Part shown: piece by piece, positions 7,801 to 15,249 of the stretch | Layout: every line of letters starts with the position of its first letter | How positions within the stretch are numbered: position 1 is the first letter of the stretch | From: UMGS902 sp045538895 | GTDB lineage: Bacteria; Bacillota; Clostridia; Oscillospirales; CAG-272 | Direction of reading: 5' to 3' | Length of the DNA: 21,325 bases | NCBI GenBank assembly: GCA_045538895.1 | Contig: JAZQEH010000116.1 | Coordinates: 1 to 21,325, forward strand | Position numbers and translations under genes: made by a program | Notes under the pieces: generated by a model | What the model was told of the DNA's origin: nothing | Database searches by the model: none | Seen by the model: the letters and a program-made list of their open reading frames with translations, nothing else

Positions 7801-9022
7801 GATAGAGAGTTTCAACATCCGGTCTTACGCTTTGAATGTCAACGCGTTCGCCGGTTGCAGTGCCTGTCTGAGTATCGTACGTACCGTTTAAGATAACCTC
7901 AACAGTACCAATGTGTGCCGGCTTTGTGGTTTCATACACATAAGCATAAACCGCCTCGGTATCGGGGGTTTTACCCACAACCTCTATCTGGTACTCGGTG
8001 TTCGGCGTAAGTCCCTCAAAAACAACGTATTCCTTGCCGCCGATTTCCGTTTTTGTACCCTCAATGCCGGCGAGGAAATAACGGCAATTGGGGTCAAGGT
8101 TGTCAAGCGTGATTACGGTTGAAGTTGAAGTGGTTGTCGGCTTTTTGTAGGAGTAAACCTTTATGGTTTTGGTAACTTTTGTTTCCTTATGGAACTTACA
8201 GTTGCCCTTTTCAATAGTAATGTCTATCTGTGCCTCACCCGAAGCATCCGCTTTAACGCTTGAAATGTGATACTCCTTGGTTTCCTTATCCAATGTGATG
8301 GAGATAATGTCCGCACCTTTAACAATTTTGGCATCGGATACAAAGCACTCTTCACAAGTGATATGCACAATGGAGCTTTCACCAAGCAAGATTCTTACAT
8401 TTTTGGTGTCACCCTCAAACATACCGAAGGATACCTGCTCAACGTCATTTGAAAGGTTACTCGGAACAATGCCCCTGTTCTCATAGGTTGCCCACAGCCA
8501 GAAGCCGCCGGTCTGCACCTTGGTTCCCGTATGGCTGTCGGAGGCAAGTCGGGTTCCGTCGGGTGCGTAAACGTCAACGGTAATGGTGCCTACAAGCGAA
8601 TCAATAGTGATTTCAGCACCGTAAATTGACGCCCATGCATAGCCGACACCGGTAAAGGTTTTGTTGTAGGTGCGTCCCACCATGTTGGAAAGACCGCTTA
8701 TGCTTTTATCGGTATTGTGAATCTCAATTTCTCCGTCGGTATTATTTATACCGTACATGTTATGCGAGGTGTAAACATACAGATATGTACCAAGCGAGCT
8801 GGTCCATTTATAGGTAAGCTCACGCACATTTCCGTCATACCCCTCTACCCGTGCCTCAAGCAATTCGCTGGAACGCAAATCCGTTTGCGAGCCTCTTGTA
8901 AAGCTGACGATTTCTACCGTCGCCGCATCTGCGGCAAAAGTATTTGCACCAAAAACAACGAATAAAACAGCGAATATAAAAAATACAAACACTTTAAAAA
9001 AACTCTTTTTAAGCGCCGTCAT
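4826..9022 (-). CDS. Large secreted protein with InlB-type B-repeats and duplicated modules
   Basis: A 1398-residue exported protein. Residues 1-31 are a signal peptide: lysines at 5, 6 and 10, a long hydrophobic core, and ANTFAADA around the likely cleavage site. Residues about 35-290 contain beta-sandwich-like segments, and 300-365 resembles a fibronectin-III-like stretch ending TPNTEYQIEVVGKT. Three Listeria-Bacteroides/InlB B-repeat units follow at about 469-541, 837-910 and 1175-1263. The last two share GWYLADE(N/D)GNMTE and end TLIAKW. Between them lie two related modules (542-836 and 911-1174). The C-terminal 135 residues match nothing I know. There is no LPXTG signal, C-terminal membrane anchor or dockerin, so it is released or held non-covalently. 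The start follows AAAAGGAG by seven bases, with a promoter at 9060-9088. A surface or adhesion role is typical of the repeats; the ligand is unknown. Confidence 0.88.
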   Translation of the reverse strand: MTALKKSFFKVFVFFIFAVLFVVFGANTFAADAATVEIVSFTRGSQTDLRSSELLEARVEGYDGNVRELTYKWTSSLGTYLYVYTSHNMYGINNTDGEIEIHNTDKSISGLSNMVGRTYNKTFTGVGYAWASIYGAEITIDSLVGTITVDVYAPDGTRLASDSHTGTKVQTGGFWLWATYENRGIVPSNLSNDVEQVSFGMFEGDTKNVRILLGESSIVHITCEECFVSDAKIVKGADIISITLDKETKEYHISSVKADASGEAQIDITIEKGNCKFHKETKVTKTIKVYSYKKPTTTSTSTVITLDNLDPNCRYFLAGIEGTKTEIGGKEYVVFEGLTPNTEYQIEVVGKTPDTEAVYAYVYETTKPAHIGTVEVILNGTYDTQTGTATGERVDIQSVRPDVETLYLRYEDSVIYFPLEKTATGVYSSELADGTYTIYYSKFGSDEKIQITNQYLTISGASRTRELFFNSVDYDTAGGEPVIYTEYYLGDSKVMVTDVVPEKEGYLFTHWSCQSGHVHKPGEVLSEAIGEKYNLVANYVESFDVYVNLVIRHLAVDGSGRNNDQGMHDIRFTVDQRFGGVGDYTELVAHNIAWDGISEFTVPEFEATYIEQNGLDRTVYLGVAPVLVNVAKDAEYTVTSVKSGYTRNLEEIKKEIDENGDLRITVEFVFDPNDFDLVFEVELDEESKKVADELKPVAVNVKVTAWGDPLGDDSEAVMWATISQMPHTYERIALDENGYGSGTYPVWMATTDTNTPYSYRIEVVSYETADGTIIEALDKDNEHIVYKTPNNRYYTTVSVDGGNVPSGSTLNGAYYDQTAKAQNGTIKGIVTIEVFDVTFVPNGGMLNGSAENATLNYQIGIPKLSEYVPTREGGYVFDGWYLADENGNMTETLAESEKIIFEDTTLIAKWKEPLTVKGDIAIDTTYYEHDYLTSVIVLLQHIDANGYAETVDYHIANISYTDGDDHGSGSYEFNDVPNDGHEHRIKVVATNYHTHYLNETSSASKDDYDSYVEETNGDMYLAVFGDDLVANVHLHLHFMPESFDLEYKVDATPVGEGFRPESAEVLVLCDTGVHIDPQHWDVISQMINEDGSFTGNETVLADGVGTGSESVWQIKAANNDTYHYSIKLNSLTFGGEKYEYADNHPYAIHYNGSARYSDINGAQTQLLIATVVPRLYTITYDVGSVKEIEGVSVSGMDNYITADHRLMDNYYWSHGKVITAVPSVENYVFLGWYLADEDGNMTEQRVTEITPDTAKNVTLIAKWSIAPEFEVLCDAGYYSEKRDSTDKEGIIAFNACITNFADVRVHLTSFGLYIYNSAMEQMATVTSVTIADLDDAITYPDGLLKPGSFHAFVDRIPADSLDTQVLAVPFAVIGDEVFTADSMITSVSAINKWLGPKE

Positions 9023-9059
9023 TGTATATCTCCTTTTGATATTTTATAACTATTATAGT

Positions 9060-9088
9060 AATATATCATATTTGCAATTAAAAGTAAA
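9060..9088 (-). promoter_or_regulatory. Promoter for the large secreted protein
   Basis: Minus strand: TTTACT at 9088-9083, a 17-base spacer and TATATT at 9065-9060. It ends 37 bases before the ATG at 9022. The surroundings are very AT-rich, so alternative -10 boxes exist. Confidence 0.55.
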
Positions 9089-9223
9089 TATTTTTTATAA
9101 CAATTTTAAAGTAATATCTCTACTGTTTTTTTGTAGCATATTTACATTTATGTTTTTTTATGTTAAAATATGTCATGTGCAAAAAAGTATGATTTTTTAA
9201 GAAAAACTCTCAAACATTTAGTA

Positions 9224-9252
9224 TTGAGTGATTTCATTTTTTCGTTTATAAT
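9224..9252 (+). promoter_or_regulatory. Promoter for the galactokinase gene
   Basis: TTGAGT at 9224-9229, a 17-base spacer and TATAAT at 9247-9252, 43 bases before the galactokinase ATG. It is divergent from the secreted-protein promoter; about 135 bases of AT-rich DNA separate the two. Confidence 0.75.
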
Positions 9253-9295
9253 TGTAACAAGTGAAAAATTTTGATTACATAAAGGAGTTTTTATC

Positions 9296-10576
9296 ATGAA
9301 GACTACTGAACTTATTAAGAAAATCGAAAGCGGCGAGCTTGACGGTATTTTTACAAAGCTCTATGCTGCTGACTGCGATATGCAGAAAGCCCGCTACATC
9401 CGCACAATCAAGAATTTTGAAGAAAACTACGGTGTTGACCGTGACGTTTCTCTCTTCTCCGTTCCCGGCAGAAGCGAAATCTCCGGCAACCACACCGACC
9501 ACAACCACGGTTGCGTTCTTGCTGCCGCAATCAACCTTGACATCATTGCTGTTGCCGCAAAGAACGATGACGGTCTTGTTCGTCTTCGCAGCGAAGGCTA
9601 CACCGAGGACAGAATGACCGTTGAAGAATGTGCAAAGCCCAATTCCGACTACTTCTTCAAGTCACGTGCACTCATCGCAGGCATGGTACAGGGCTTTAAG
9701 GACTACGGTCATGCAGCAGGCGGTTTTGACGCTTTCACCACCAACAACGTACACAAGGGTAGCGGTCTCTCCTCTTCCGCAGCTTTTGAAGTAATGGTTG
9801 GTAACATCATCAATCACTTCTACAACAACGGTAGCGTTGACAATGCTGAGGTTGCACGCATTGCGCAGTTCTCCGAAAACGTATACTTCGGCAAGCCCTG
9901 TGGCCTCATGGACCAGACTGCTTGTGCAGTAGGCGGCTTTGTTGCAATCGACTTTGCAGACCCCAAGGATCCCGTAATCGAGCCCCTCGCATTTGACATG
10001 AGTGCTGCAGGTTACAGCCTTTGCATCACCAACACTGGCGGCAACCACGCTGACCTCAACGATGACTACGCTTCTGTTCCCGCAGAAATGAAGGCAGTTG
10101 CCGCACACTTCGGCAAGGTTGCACTCCGTGAGGTTACCAAGGCACAGATCATCGGTGCAGTTCCTGCGCTCCGTGAAACCGTTGGCGACCGTGCTATTCT
10201 CCGTGCTCTCCACTTTGCAAACGAAAACGAGCGTGTTGCAGTTCAGAAGAAGGCGCTTGAAGACGGCGACCTCGATACCTTCTTTGAATACATGAAGGCT
10301 TCGGGCAACTCCTCATACAAGTACCTCCAGAACGTATTCACCACTAAGAACGTTCGTGAGCAGGGTCTCTCTCTTGCGCTCTGCCTCACCGATGATGCTC
10401 TCGCAGGCAAGAAGGGCGCATACCGTGTACACGGCGGCGGATTTGCAGGCACCATTCAGGCGTTTGTTCCTCACGAGTACGTTGACGAGTACAGAAAGTA
10501 CATGGACACCGCATTCGGCTTCGGCTCCTGCGTAGTTATGTCCATCCGTCCCGAGGGCGCAATCAAGGTTTATTAA
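9296..10576 (+). CDS. galK: Galactokinase (GHMP kinase family)
   Basis: A 426-residue cytoplasmic kinase that should convert galactose plus ATP to galactose 1-phosphate for the Leloir pathway. The galactokinase signature appears as PGRSEISGNHTDHN (57-70). The GHMP ATP-binding loop is GSGLSSSAAFE (155-165), the presumed catalytic aspartate is D206 in CGLMDQTACAVGG, and motif 3 is RVHGGGFAGTIQAF (377-390). Two features differ from the textbook enzyme: the sugar-binding GEHTDYN is GNHTDHN, and the protein is about 35 residues longer, with an extra N-terminal segment. AAAGGAG precedes the ATG by eight bases. It has its own promoter (9224-9252) and terminator (10587-10617), so it is a single-gene unit with no galT or galE beside it. 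Lysine is almost always AAG, a sign of strong expression. Family is certain; the exact sugar is slightly less so. Confidence 0.9.
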   Translation: MKTTELIKKIESGELDGIFTKLYAADCDMQKARYIRTIKNFEENYGVDRDVSLFSVPGRSEISGNHTDHNHGCVLAAAINLDIIAVAAKNDDGLVRLRSEGYTEDRMTVEECAKPNSDYFFKSRALIAGMVQGFKDYGHAAGGFDAFTTNNVHKGSGLSSSAAFEVMVGNIINHFYNNGSVDNAEVARIAQFSENVYFGKPCGLMDQTACAVGGFVAIDFADPKDPVIEPLAFDMSAAGYSLCITNTGGNHADLNDDYASVPAEMKAVAAHFGKVALREVTKAQIIGAVPALRETVGDRAILRALHFANENERVAVQKKALEDGDLDTFFEYMKASGNSSYKYLQNVFTTKNVREQGLSLALCLTDDALAGKKGAYRVHGGGFAGTIQAFVPHEYVDEYRKYMDTAFGFGSCVVMSIRPEGAIKVY

Positions 10577-10586
10577 TTGAACAGTT

Positions 10587-10617
10587 AAAAAAGCGGCTCC
10601 GCAGAGCCGCTTTTTTT
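10587..10617 (+). terminator. Rho-independent terminator after galK
   Basis: The stem arms GCGGCTC and GAGCCGC around loop CGCA are extended by an A run and followed by seven T (10611-10617). It starts ten bases after the stop codon. Confidence 0.92.
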
Positions 10618-10634
10618 GTTGGGAATGAGAATGA

Positions 10635-10792
10635 TAAATTAATGTTTATAGGATGAAAATGGAACGCACAAACCCGTAGGGCAGGGGCTTGCTCCTGCCG
10701 CCTGCACAACATCTAATCACGGCTTGCGGCGGGAGCAAGCCCCCGCCCTACGGTATGCCAATGACATTTGTATTATCATAAACATCAATTTA
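10635..10792. repeat. Copy B of the GC-rich palindrome with AT-rich outer inverted repeats
   Basis: The core, 10676-10751, runs GTAGGGCAGGGG to CCCCCGCCCTAC, with inner arms GGCTTGCTCC and GGAGCAAGCC. Outside it, TAAATTAATGTTTAT (10635-10649) and its near reverse complement (10778-10792, 14 of 15 matching) form outer terminal repeats, giving a 158-bp element. It contains no ORF. It sits between the terminators of galK and of the leftward SGNH gene, filling most of the gap 10577-10846. Confidence 0.8.
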
Positions 10793-10811
10793 TAGGGGCA
10801 AATTTTCCAAC

Positions 10812-10845
10812 AAAAATCGCTTGGCTTTCGCCAAGCGATTTTTTT
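10812..10845 (-). terminator. Terminator of the leftward SGNH/beta-helix gene
   Basis: The stem ATCGCTTGGC with GCCAAGCGAT around TTTC is flanked by A and T runs on either side. It lies one base past the stop of the gene ending at 10847. The flanking runs could make it bidirectional. Confidence 0.88.
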
Positions 10846-10846
10846 G

Positions 10847-13594
10847 TTAAACAATCTTCTTTAAAATGCTTATAACGTTTTTAAGAGTGATATTATTTAC
10901 ACCGTGATAGTGTGCCGCTGTATCAAGTTTTGTACCGTTAAGTAAATGATCCAAAAGCATAAGCAAATCGGCAATTGTAAGTTTTTTATCGTTGTTAAAA
11001 TCTCCGATAATCATTCTTCCCTTACCTACGCCGCTTGCAACAGTAACAGTCATCTTACCCGTATTTTCAGTGGGGTCGTATTTGTTTGTGCCAAGATAAC
11101 TGATAATCGAATTATCCTGTACGGGAATATTTCCCCAACCGTTGATATAAGCGGTGATTTTACCCGTAAAGTAGTTCATACCGTTCATACCCGAATACTC
11201 CTCGTTGGAAACAGTTACGTTCTTGCCAACGGTGAGCGACATGTTTCCGCTGTACGTGCCAATAGGTGCAGTAGCGGCGAAAAGACGGTTGCCGCCGATA
11301 AGCAGCGTGTATTTACCGCCGTTTATCTTAACAGTGCAATCATTATCCGATGAAGCAGTTTCTTCGGTGTCAAAATGCAGGCTCTCTGCAAGGTCAACGC
11401 TGTTTCTGTGACCGAATACAACCTTGCCCGCATAGAAACGGAGAGTGCCTTCATTTGTAAAGCTTTCGGTTATTTCAACATCGTTATAATTGCCGACAAA
11501 TGTAAGATCGGTGCCACTTCCCTTATCCTTTTGAACAAGTTTAAAATTGCTAAGCTTGATATCACTGCCAGCGAAAATGAGCGAGCCCTCTCCGGAAATC
11601 TGGAGCGTTGCACCCGTGCTCTCTCCTACGATTGTAAGCTTGGTCATGCCAAGCGGAGTATTGAGATTACCCTCAAAGGTTATGGTATCAAGAATGTGAA
11701 TGGTTGCAGTGTCTGCACAAATGCTGAGTGCATATTCAAGATAGGAAATAGGAGCGTCCTTTGTACCCGCACCGAATCTTGTTCCCTTGTCAGATACGTA
11801 GACGTCAGTCTTTTCAATGCTTGTGTTTCCGTACCCACCGCTCTTTATCGCATTATAAAGATGTTGTGCGTAAACTACATAGCCGGCATCATTCGGGTGA
11901 ATACCGTCCTTAAGATATGTTGACGGGGCGGCAGAGAATTTGGGATAAAGCAGGGAGTACATATCAATGAAAGTGTACTTTGAACCAAGGTCAGCAGCTA
12001 TACGCTCCTGTGTGGGGCGGACAAGCGAAAATGCACGAAGTCTTTTTTCGGGTGTTGACGACGTAAGAGGAGAAACGGAAGTAATATACACTTTGTCGGT
12101 CTCCGCATTGTCGCCGTGTGCCTTTATGAGTGCCTTATAGCGTGAGTAATACTCCTGAAGTGCACCGTTTGAGCGACCTGCATAATCTGCATCGTTGATG
12201 CCGAGAGCGAATATGTAAATATCAGCTCCGCTTTCCTCAAGGCAGATGGGGTATGCAACCATTGCAGGATAGTAGCGAACCGCCATGGGACGCATACCGC
12301 CGCTTGATACGCCGAAGTTTGAAACGAGCACGTCCTCGCCTGCGGCAAGTGCGTTTTCAAGATATTTTGCGGGATAGGAATTAAAAAGCCAGTTTGTAGA
12401 GCTGTGTCCCTCGGTAATAGAGTCGCCGATAAATGCGATTCGTGTAGGATCTTTGTAAGTTTTGTTTACACCGTTTACCTTATCAAAACGCTTTACGGTA
12501 ATACCGAGGTTTTCGGGATACGTGATAGAAGCGATTTGGCTTTGTCCGTTATACGCCTTTACCTGCGTTGCATCGAAAACAGTGCCGCTCTTAAACGTAC
12601 CACCCGTAACCTCTACGGTATAGTTACCGCGGATAAGCTGGGAATAGCCCGCCTCTGTATAACCTGCAACAACCGCACCGCCATTGAAAGTACCGCCTGT
12701 GATTTTCAAGGTAATATCACCGTCGATTGCATAGTACTTTTTGTCAGATGCGGTGAGTGTTGACGCCGCAGAAGCCGCCGAGCTTACATGACCTTTTCTG
12801 CCCGAGAGGTAAATGGGCATGTTGAAGGTACCGCCGCTTATGGTGAGCGAACCGCCGTCAGCAAGAATGCTCATGCCCGAAAGGCTGAAGCCGTTGATGT
12901 TTTTATTGGGAGCAAGTGCATCGGAATAATCGCCCGAAACGCCGAAGGTGCCGCCGTTTACAGTAACGGTAATAGGTGCGGCAATTGAACCAAGCACGTT
13001 AGAGCAACCCGAAGTGCCCGCAGTTTCGGAGCGGAGGTTTCCGCCCTCAAAGCGGAGGAATGTACCTCCGTTTACGGTTATGGAGTAAGGCAGAGTAGTA
13101 ACTGCCGCCGCATTGTTACTGTTATCACAGATAACGCCGCCGTAATAGCTGAATGAAGCTTTGCTTCCGCCGCTTAAAGTAACCTTAAAGTTTTTAGTGA
13201 AAACAACGCTGTTGAAGTTTCCTACAAAGCTGCAAGCCGCATCTACAGTGATATCTATAGGCATATCAAAGGTAAAAACGTTTGCATTTGTATTTTTGCC
13301 AAGCGTAGTTCTGCCCGTAATCTTCATTTTTGCACCGTTGATTGCGGTTACGGTAAGGTCAGCCGACTGTTCGGGGATGCTTACACCGCCACGTGTAACG
13401 TCGCCTACAAGTACAATCTTGCCGCCTTCTCCACCAAGTGCATTTACCGCATCCTGAAAAGAACCGATAGGTGCAGCTTGACTTGTACCGTCACCGGTGC
13501 CGCCATCGGCTACGTAAACAGTTTTTGCGGCTACCGCAACAGAGAGAAGCACGCAAAGTACAAGTACTGTAAAAATCTTTGCAAAGTTTTTCAT
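10847..13594 (-). CDS. Secreted SGNH/GDSL esterase between two beta-helix regions, with dockerin-like C-terminus
   Basis: A 915-residue exported protein. Residues 1-23 are a signal peptide. Residues 24-365 start TVYVADGGTGDGT and repeat a GGTF motif (176-179, 214-217, 254-257, 300-303, 331-334), as expected for a right-handed beta-helix. Residues about 384-590 are an SGNH hydrolase: block I FIGDSITEG with nucleophile S392, block II NFG (G428), block III GIND (N467) and block V DGIHPN (D563, H566). A second beta-helix region starts with the related VYVSDKGTRFGAGT (598-611). Residues 862-915 hold one dockerin-type calcium loop, DFNNDKKLTIAD (865-876). The second half, from about 893, lacks the calcium ligands. 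The likely role is deacetylation of an extracellular polysaccharide; the substrate is unknown. The start at 13594 is chosen over 13624 because GGAGG lies six bases before it and the signal peptide begins there. Confidence 0.88.
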   Translation of the reverse strand: MKNFAKIFTVLVLCVLLSVAVAAKTVYVADGGTGDGTSQAAPIGSFQDAVNALGGEGGKIVLVGDVTRGGVSIPEQSADLTVTAINGAKMKITGRTTLGKNTNANVFTFDMPIDITVDAACSFVGNFNSVVFTKNFKVTLSGGSKASFSYYGGVICDNSNNAAAVTTLPYSITVNGGTFLRFEGGNLRSETAGTSGCSNVLGSIAAPITVTVNGGTFGVSGDYSDALAPNKNINGFSLSGMSILADGGSLTISGGTFNMPIYLSGRKGHVSSAASAASTLTASDKKYYAIDGDITLKITGGTFNGGAVVAGYTEAGYSQLIRGNYTVEVTGGTFKSGTVFDATQVKAYNGQSQIASITYPENLGITVKRFDKVNGVNKTYKDPTRIAFIGDSITEGHSSTNWLFNSYPAKYLENALAAGEDVLVSNFGVSSGGMRPMAVRYYPAMVAYPICLEESGADIYIFALGINDADYAGRSNGALQEYYSRYKALIKAHGDNAETDKVYITSVSPLTSSTPEKRLRAFSLVRPTQERIAADLGSKYTFIDMYSLLYPKFSAAPSTYLKDGIHPNDAGYVVYAQHLYNAIKSGGYGNTSIEKTDVYVSDKGTRFGAGTKDAPISYLEYALSICADTATIHILDTITFEGNLNTPLGMTKLTIVGESTGATLQISGEGSLIFAGSDIKLSNFKLVQKDKGSGTDLTFVGNYNDVEITESFTNEGTLRFYAGKVVFGHRNSVDLAESLHFDTEETASSDNDCTVKINGGKYTLLIGGNRLFAATAPIGTYSGNMSLTVGKNVTVSNEEYSGMNGMNYFTGKITAYINGWGNIPVQDNSIISYLGTNKYDPTENTGKMTVTVASGVGKGRMIIGDFNNDKKLTIADLLMLLDHLLNGTKLDTAAHYHGVNNITLKNVISILKKIV

Positions 13595-13637
13595 GTCGTC
13601 CTCCGATTGGATATAATATATCATAAACTACATCTAT

Positions 13638-13666
13638 ATATTACCATATCGCTGTAGCCAATTCAA
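13638..13666 (-). promoter_or_regulatory. Probable promoter of the SGNH/beta-helix gene
   Basis: Minus strand: TTGAAT at 13666-13661, a 17-base spacer and TAATAT at 13643-13638, 43 bases before the start at 13594. An overlapping alternative (TTGGCT with TATAGA) is possible. Confidence 0.5.
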
Positions 13667-13753
13667 TACATGTTTTTTCAAAAACAAGTTTTCGATATAA
13701 ATACTGTGATTTTTGAAATGACAACGGCATTTTAATGTCAACTCATTTTATAC

Positions 13754-13782
13754 TTGCAACACTATGTAAAAAGTGATATAAT
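13754..13782 (+). promoter_or_regulatory. Promoter of the walJ-rlmH operon
   Basis: TTGCAA at 13754-13759, a 17-base spacer and TATAAT at 13777-13782, 31 bases before the ATG at 13814. Confidence 0.72.
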
Positions 13783-13813
13783 ATTATGGTATTTTTTATG
13801 AAAGGAGGCTCAT

Positions 13814-14584
13814 ATGGAAAACGTATCATTGATTTCCCTTTACTCGGGTTCAAAAGGCAACTGCACGTACATACGCTGCGGCAATGACGAGATTCTTATT
13901 GATGCGGGACGCTCGCTGCGTGCACTTTCAAATGCACTTTCAAGCATCGGCGGCGACCTTGAGCGTATCAAAGCCGTTTTCATCACACATGAGCACTCCG
14001 ACCATGTAAGCGCACTTGAAATGCTGTCAAAAAAATTCCGCATACCGATACATATGACCGAGGACTCGTCTAAAAAGGTTCTTTCCACCACTTCATATGT
14101 AAAAAACAACATTATTTGTCATTCTCCCGTCTTTGAAGAGAAAATAGGTGGTTTAACGGTGCGTTCATTCCCCACTCCGCACGACAGCGACATGAGCGTC
14201 GGCTATACGATAACCTTGCCAAACGGCGAAAAAATCGGCTATGCCACCGACATCGGACACATCACAGGCACAATAAGGGAAAATCTGCTCGGCTCCGAAG
14301 CCGTAGTGATAGAGTCAAACCACGATCTGCAAATGCTGAAAGACGGTCCCTACCCCGCATGGCTGAAAATGCGTATCGGCTCTGCAAACGGGCATCTGTC
14401 AAACACAGACTGTGCGGCATTCATACCCGAGCTTATTGCAAGCGGTACAAGTGACATTATGCTTGCCCACCTTTCGGGCGAGAACAACACCCCCGACGTT
14501 GCGCTGAACTGTGCAAAATGTGCTTGCTGTGACGGGTTTCACCTCTGTGTAGCAAGCGAAAACGAACCGACGAGGTTGCTTTAA
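13814..14584 (+). CDS. walJ: WalJ/YycJ-type metallo-beta-lactamase-fold hydrolase
   Basis: A 256-residue cytoplasmic protein of the metallo-beta-lactamase fold. It opens with SLYSGSKGNCTYI (8-20), typical of the YycJ/WalJ family. The metal site is THEHSDH (58-64), with further ligands expected at D146 in ATDIGH, the NHD segment 169-171, GHLSN (193-197) and the conserved AHLSGENN (218-225). WalJ is usually linked to the WalRK cell-wall operon and proposed to be a nuclease active in DNA repair. Here no walR or walK is adjacent; the gene instead overlaps rlmH by one base (TAATG), so translation is coupled. An AAAGGAGG site precedes the ATG. Length agrees with the family. The biochemical activity of the family is not well settled. 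Confidence 0.9.
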   Translation: MENVSLISLYSGSKGNCTYIRCGNDEILIDAGRSLRALSNALSSIGGDLERIKAVFITHEHSDHVSALEMLSKKFRIPIHMTEDSSKKVLSTTSYVKNNIICHSPVFEEKIGGLTVRSFPTPHDSDMSVGYTITLPNGEKIGYATDIGHITGTIRENLLGSEAVVIESNHDLQMLKDGPYPAWLKMRIGSANGHLSNTDCAAFIPELIASGTSDIMLAHLSGENNTPDVALNCAKCACCDGFHLCVASENEPTRLL

Positions 14585-15060
14585 TGTTTAAAATAACAAT
14601 AATTTCAGTAGGCTCGATGAAAGAGAAATATTTCGCCGAGGCTATAAAAGAATACGAAAAACGCATTTCGGCATACGCCGAGGTGCGTGATATAAATTTA
14701 AAAGAAGAAAATCTTGACAACCTTCGTGAGGGTGACATTGCTCTGGCACTCGAAAAAGAGGGCAAAGCAATTCTCGAAGCGATACCGCCACGTGCCTACA
14801 AAGTAGCAATGTGCGTTGAGGGCAAGTCGCTTTCAAGCGAAAAGCTTGCCGAGCTTGTCGAGGGTGCCAAGGACACGCAGGGCGAGATATGCTTTATCAT
14901 CGGCTCAAGCCACGGACTCTCACCAAAGGTAAAAGCGGCATGCGACTACCGCCTTTCGGTATCGGCACTCACCTTTCCGCACAGACTGATGAGAGTTATT
15001 TTAACCGAAGCCATCTACCGTGCCCTCTCCATCGCCAATGGTGGAAAGTATCACAAATGA
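14584..15060 (+). CDS. rlmH: RlmH, 23S rRNA pseudouridine-1915 N3-methyltransferase
   Basis: A 158-residue SPOUT-class methyltransferase that acts on pseudouridine 1915 of 23S rRNA, in helix 69 of the assembled ribosome. The SAM-binding knot region is visible as FIIGSSHGLSPKV (104-116) and TFPHRLMRVILTEAIYRA (130-147), and the protein ends in the invariant YHK (156-158). Length is that of the family (about 155-160). The start codon overlaps the walJ stop. The protein is normally a homodimer. A hairpin at 15063 begins three bases after the stop and leads into a long structured block before mnmG. Confidence 0.97.
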   Translation: MFKITIISVGSMKEKYFAEAIKEYEKRISAYAEVRDINLKEENLDNLREGDIALALEKEGKAILEAIPPRAYKVAMCVEGKSLSSEKLAELVEGAKDTQGEICFIIGSSHGLSPKVKAACDYRLSVSALTFPHRLMRVILTEAIYRALSIANGGKYHK

Positions 15061-15062
15061 AT

Positions 15063-15206
15063 CACTTGAAAATCTTTGATTTTCAAGTGGATAGGTCGCA
15101 AGTCTCGCAGACTAAAAGGAACCTATGGTTCCTAACGACCTAAAGGTCGCTCACCGTTCGCGACCTGTAAGGAGTTTTAAAGTCGGCACATGTCCGCCTT
15201 TAAAAC
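15063..15206. other. Block of nested hairpins between rlmH and mnmG
   Basis: Inverted repeats fill this stretch. (1) A perfect 12-bp hairpin, 15063-15074 with 15078-15089, loop TTT. (2) AGTCT/AGACT at 15101-15113. (3) AGGAACC/GGTTCCT at 15117-15133. (4) GGTCG at 15094-15098 can close hairpins 2 and 3 with CGACC at 15136-15140, making a three-way junction. (5) AGGTCGC/GCGACCT at 15144-15166. (6) GTTTTAAAG/CTTTAAAAC at 15174-15206 with inner CGG/CCG. Segments 15136-15141 and 15144-15150 can also pair with each other, so alternative folds exist. There is no T run for termination. It could be a palindromic repeat, a cis-acting leader of mnmG or a structured RNA. The inverted repeats are certain; the function is open. 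Confidence 0.7.
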
Positions 15207-15249
15207 AAAATTTATTATAATTATCCACATTAATCAGGAGGTAAACCGC

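Noticed and set aside
4887..8965. Many plus-strand open frames opposite the large secreted-protein gene
   Set aside because: They are antisense shadows of a long gene with a signal peptide and domain repeats; none has domain content or a good start.
10676..10751. GC-rich palindrome as a transcription terminator
   Set aside because: No T run follows on either strand, and galK and the SGNH gene already have their own strong terminators on each side.
14889..15143. Open frame of 84 codons overlapping the end of rlmH and the hairpin block
   Set aside because: It is out of frame with rlmH, lacks a ribosome binding site, and its second half is a translation of hairpin DNA.
15063..15206. Hairpin block as a tRNA or T-box leader
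   Set aside because: No CCA-compatible acceptor stem, T-loop sequence or T-box motif could be found, and mnmG is not an amino-acid gene.
15190..15249. Upstream ATG that would extend MnmG by 20 residues
   Set aside because: No ribosome binding site there. The extension comes from the hairpin block, and a strong AGGAGG supports 15250.
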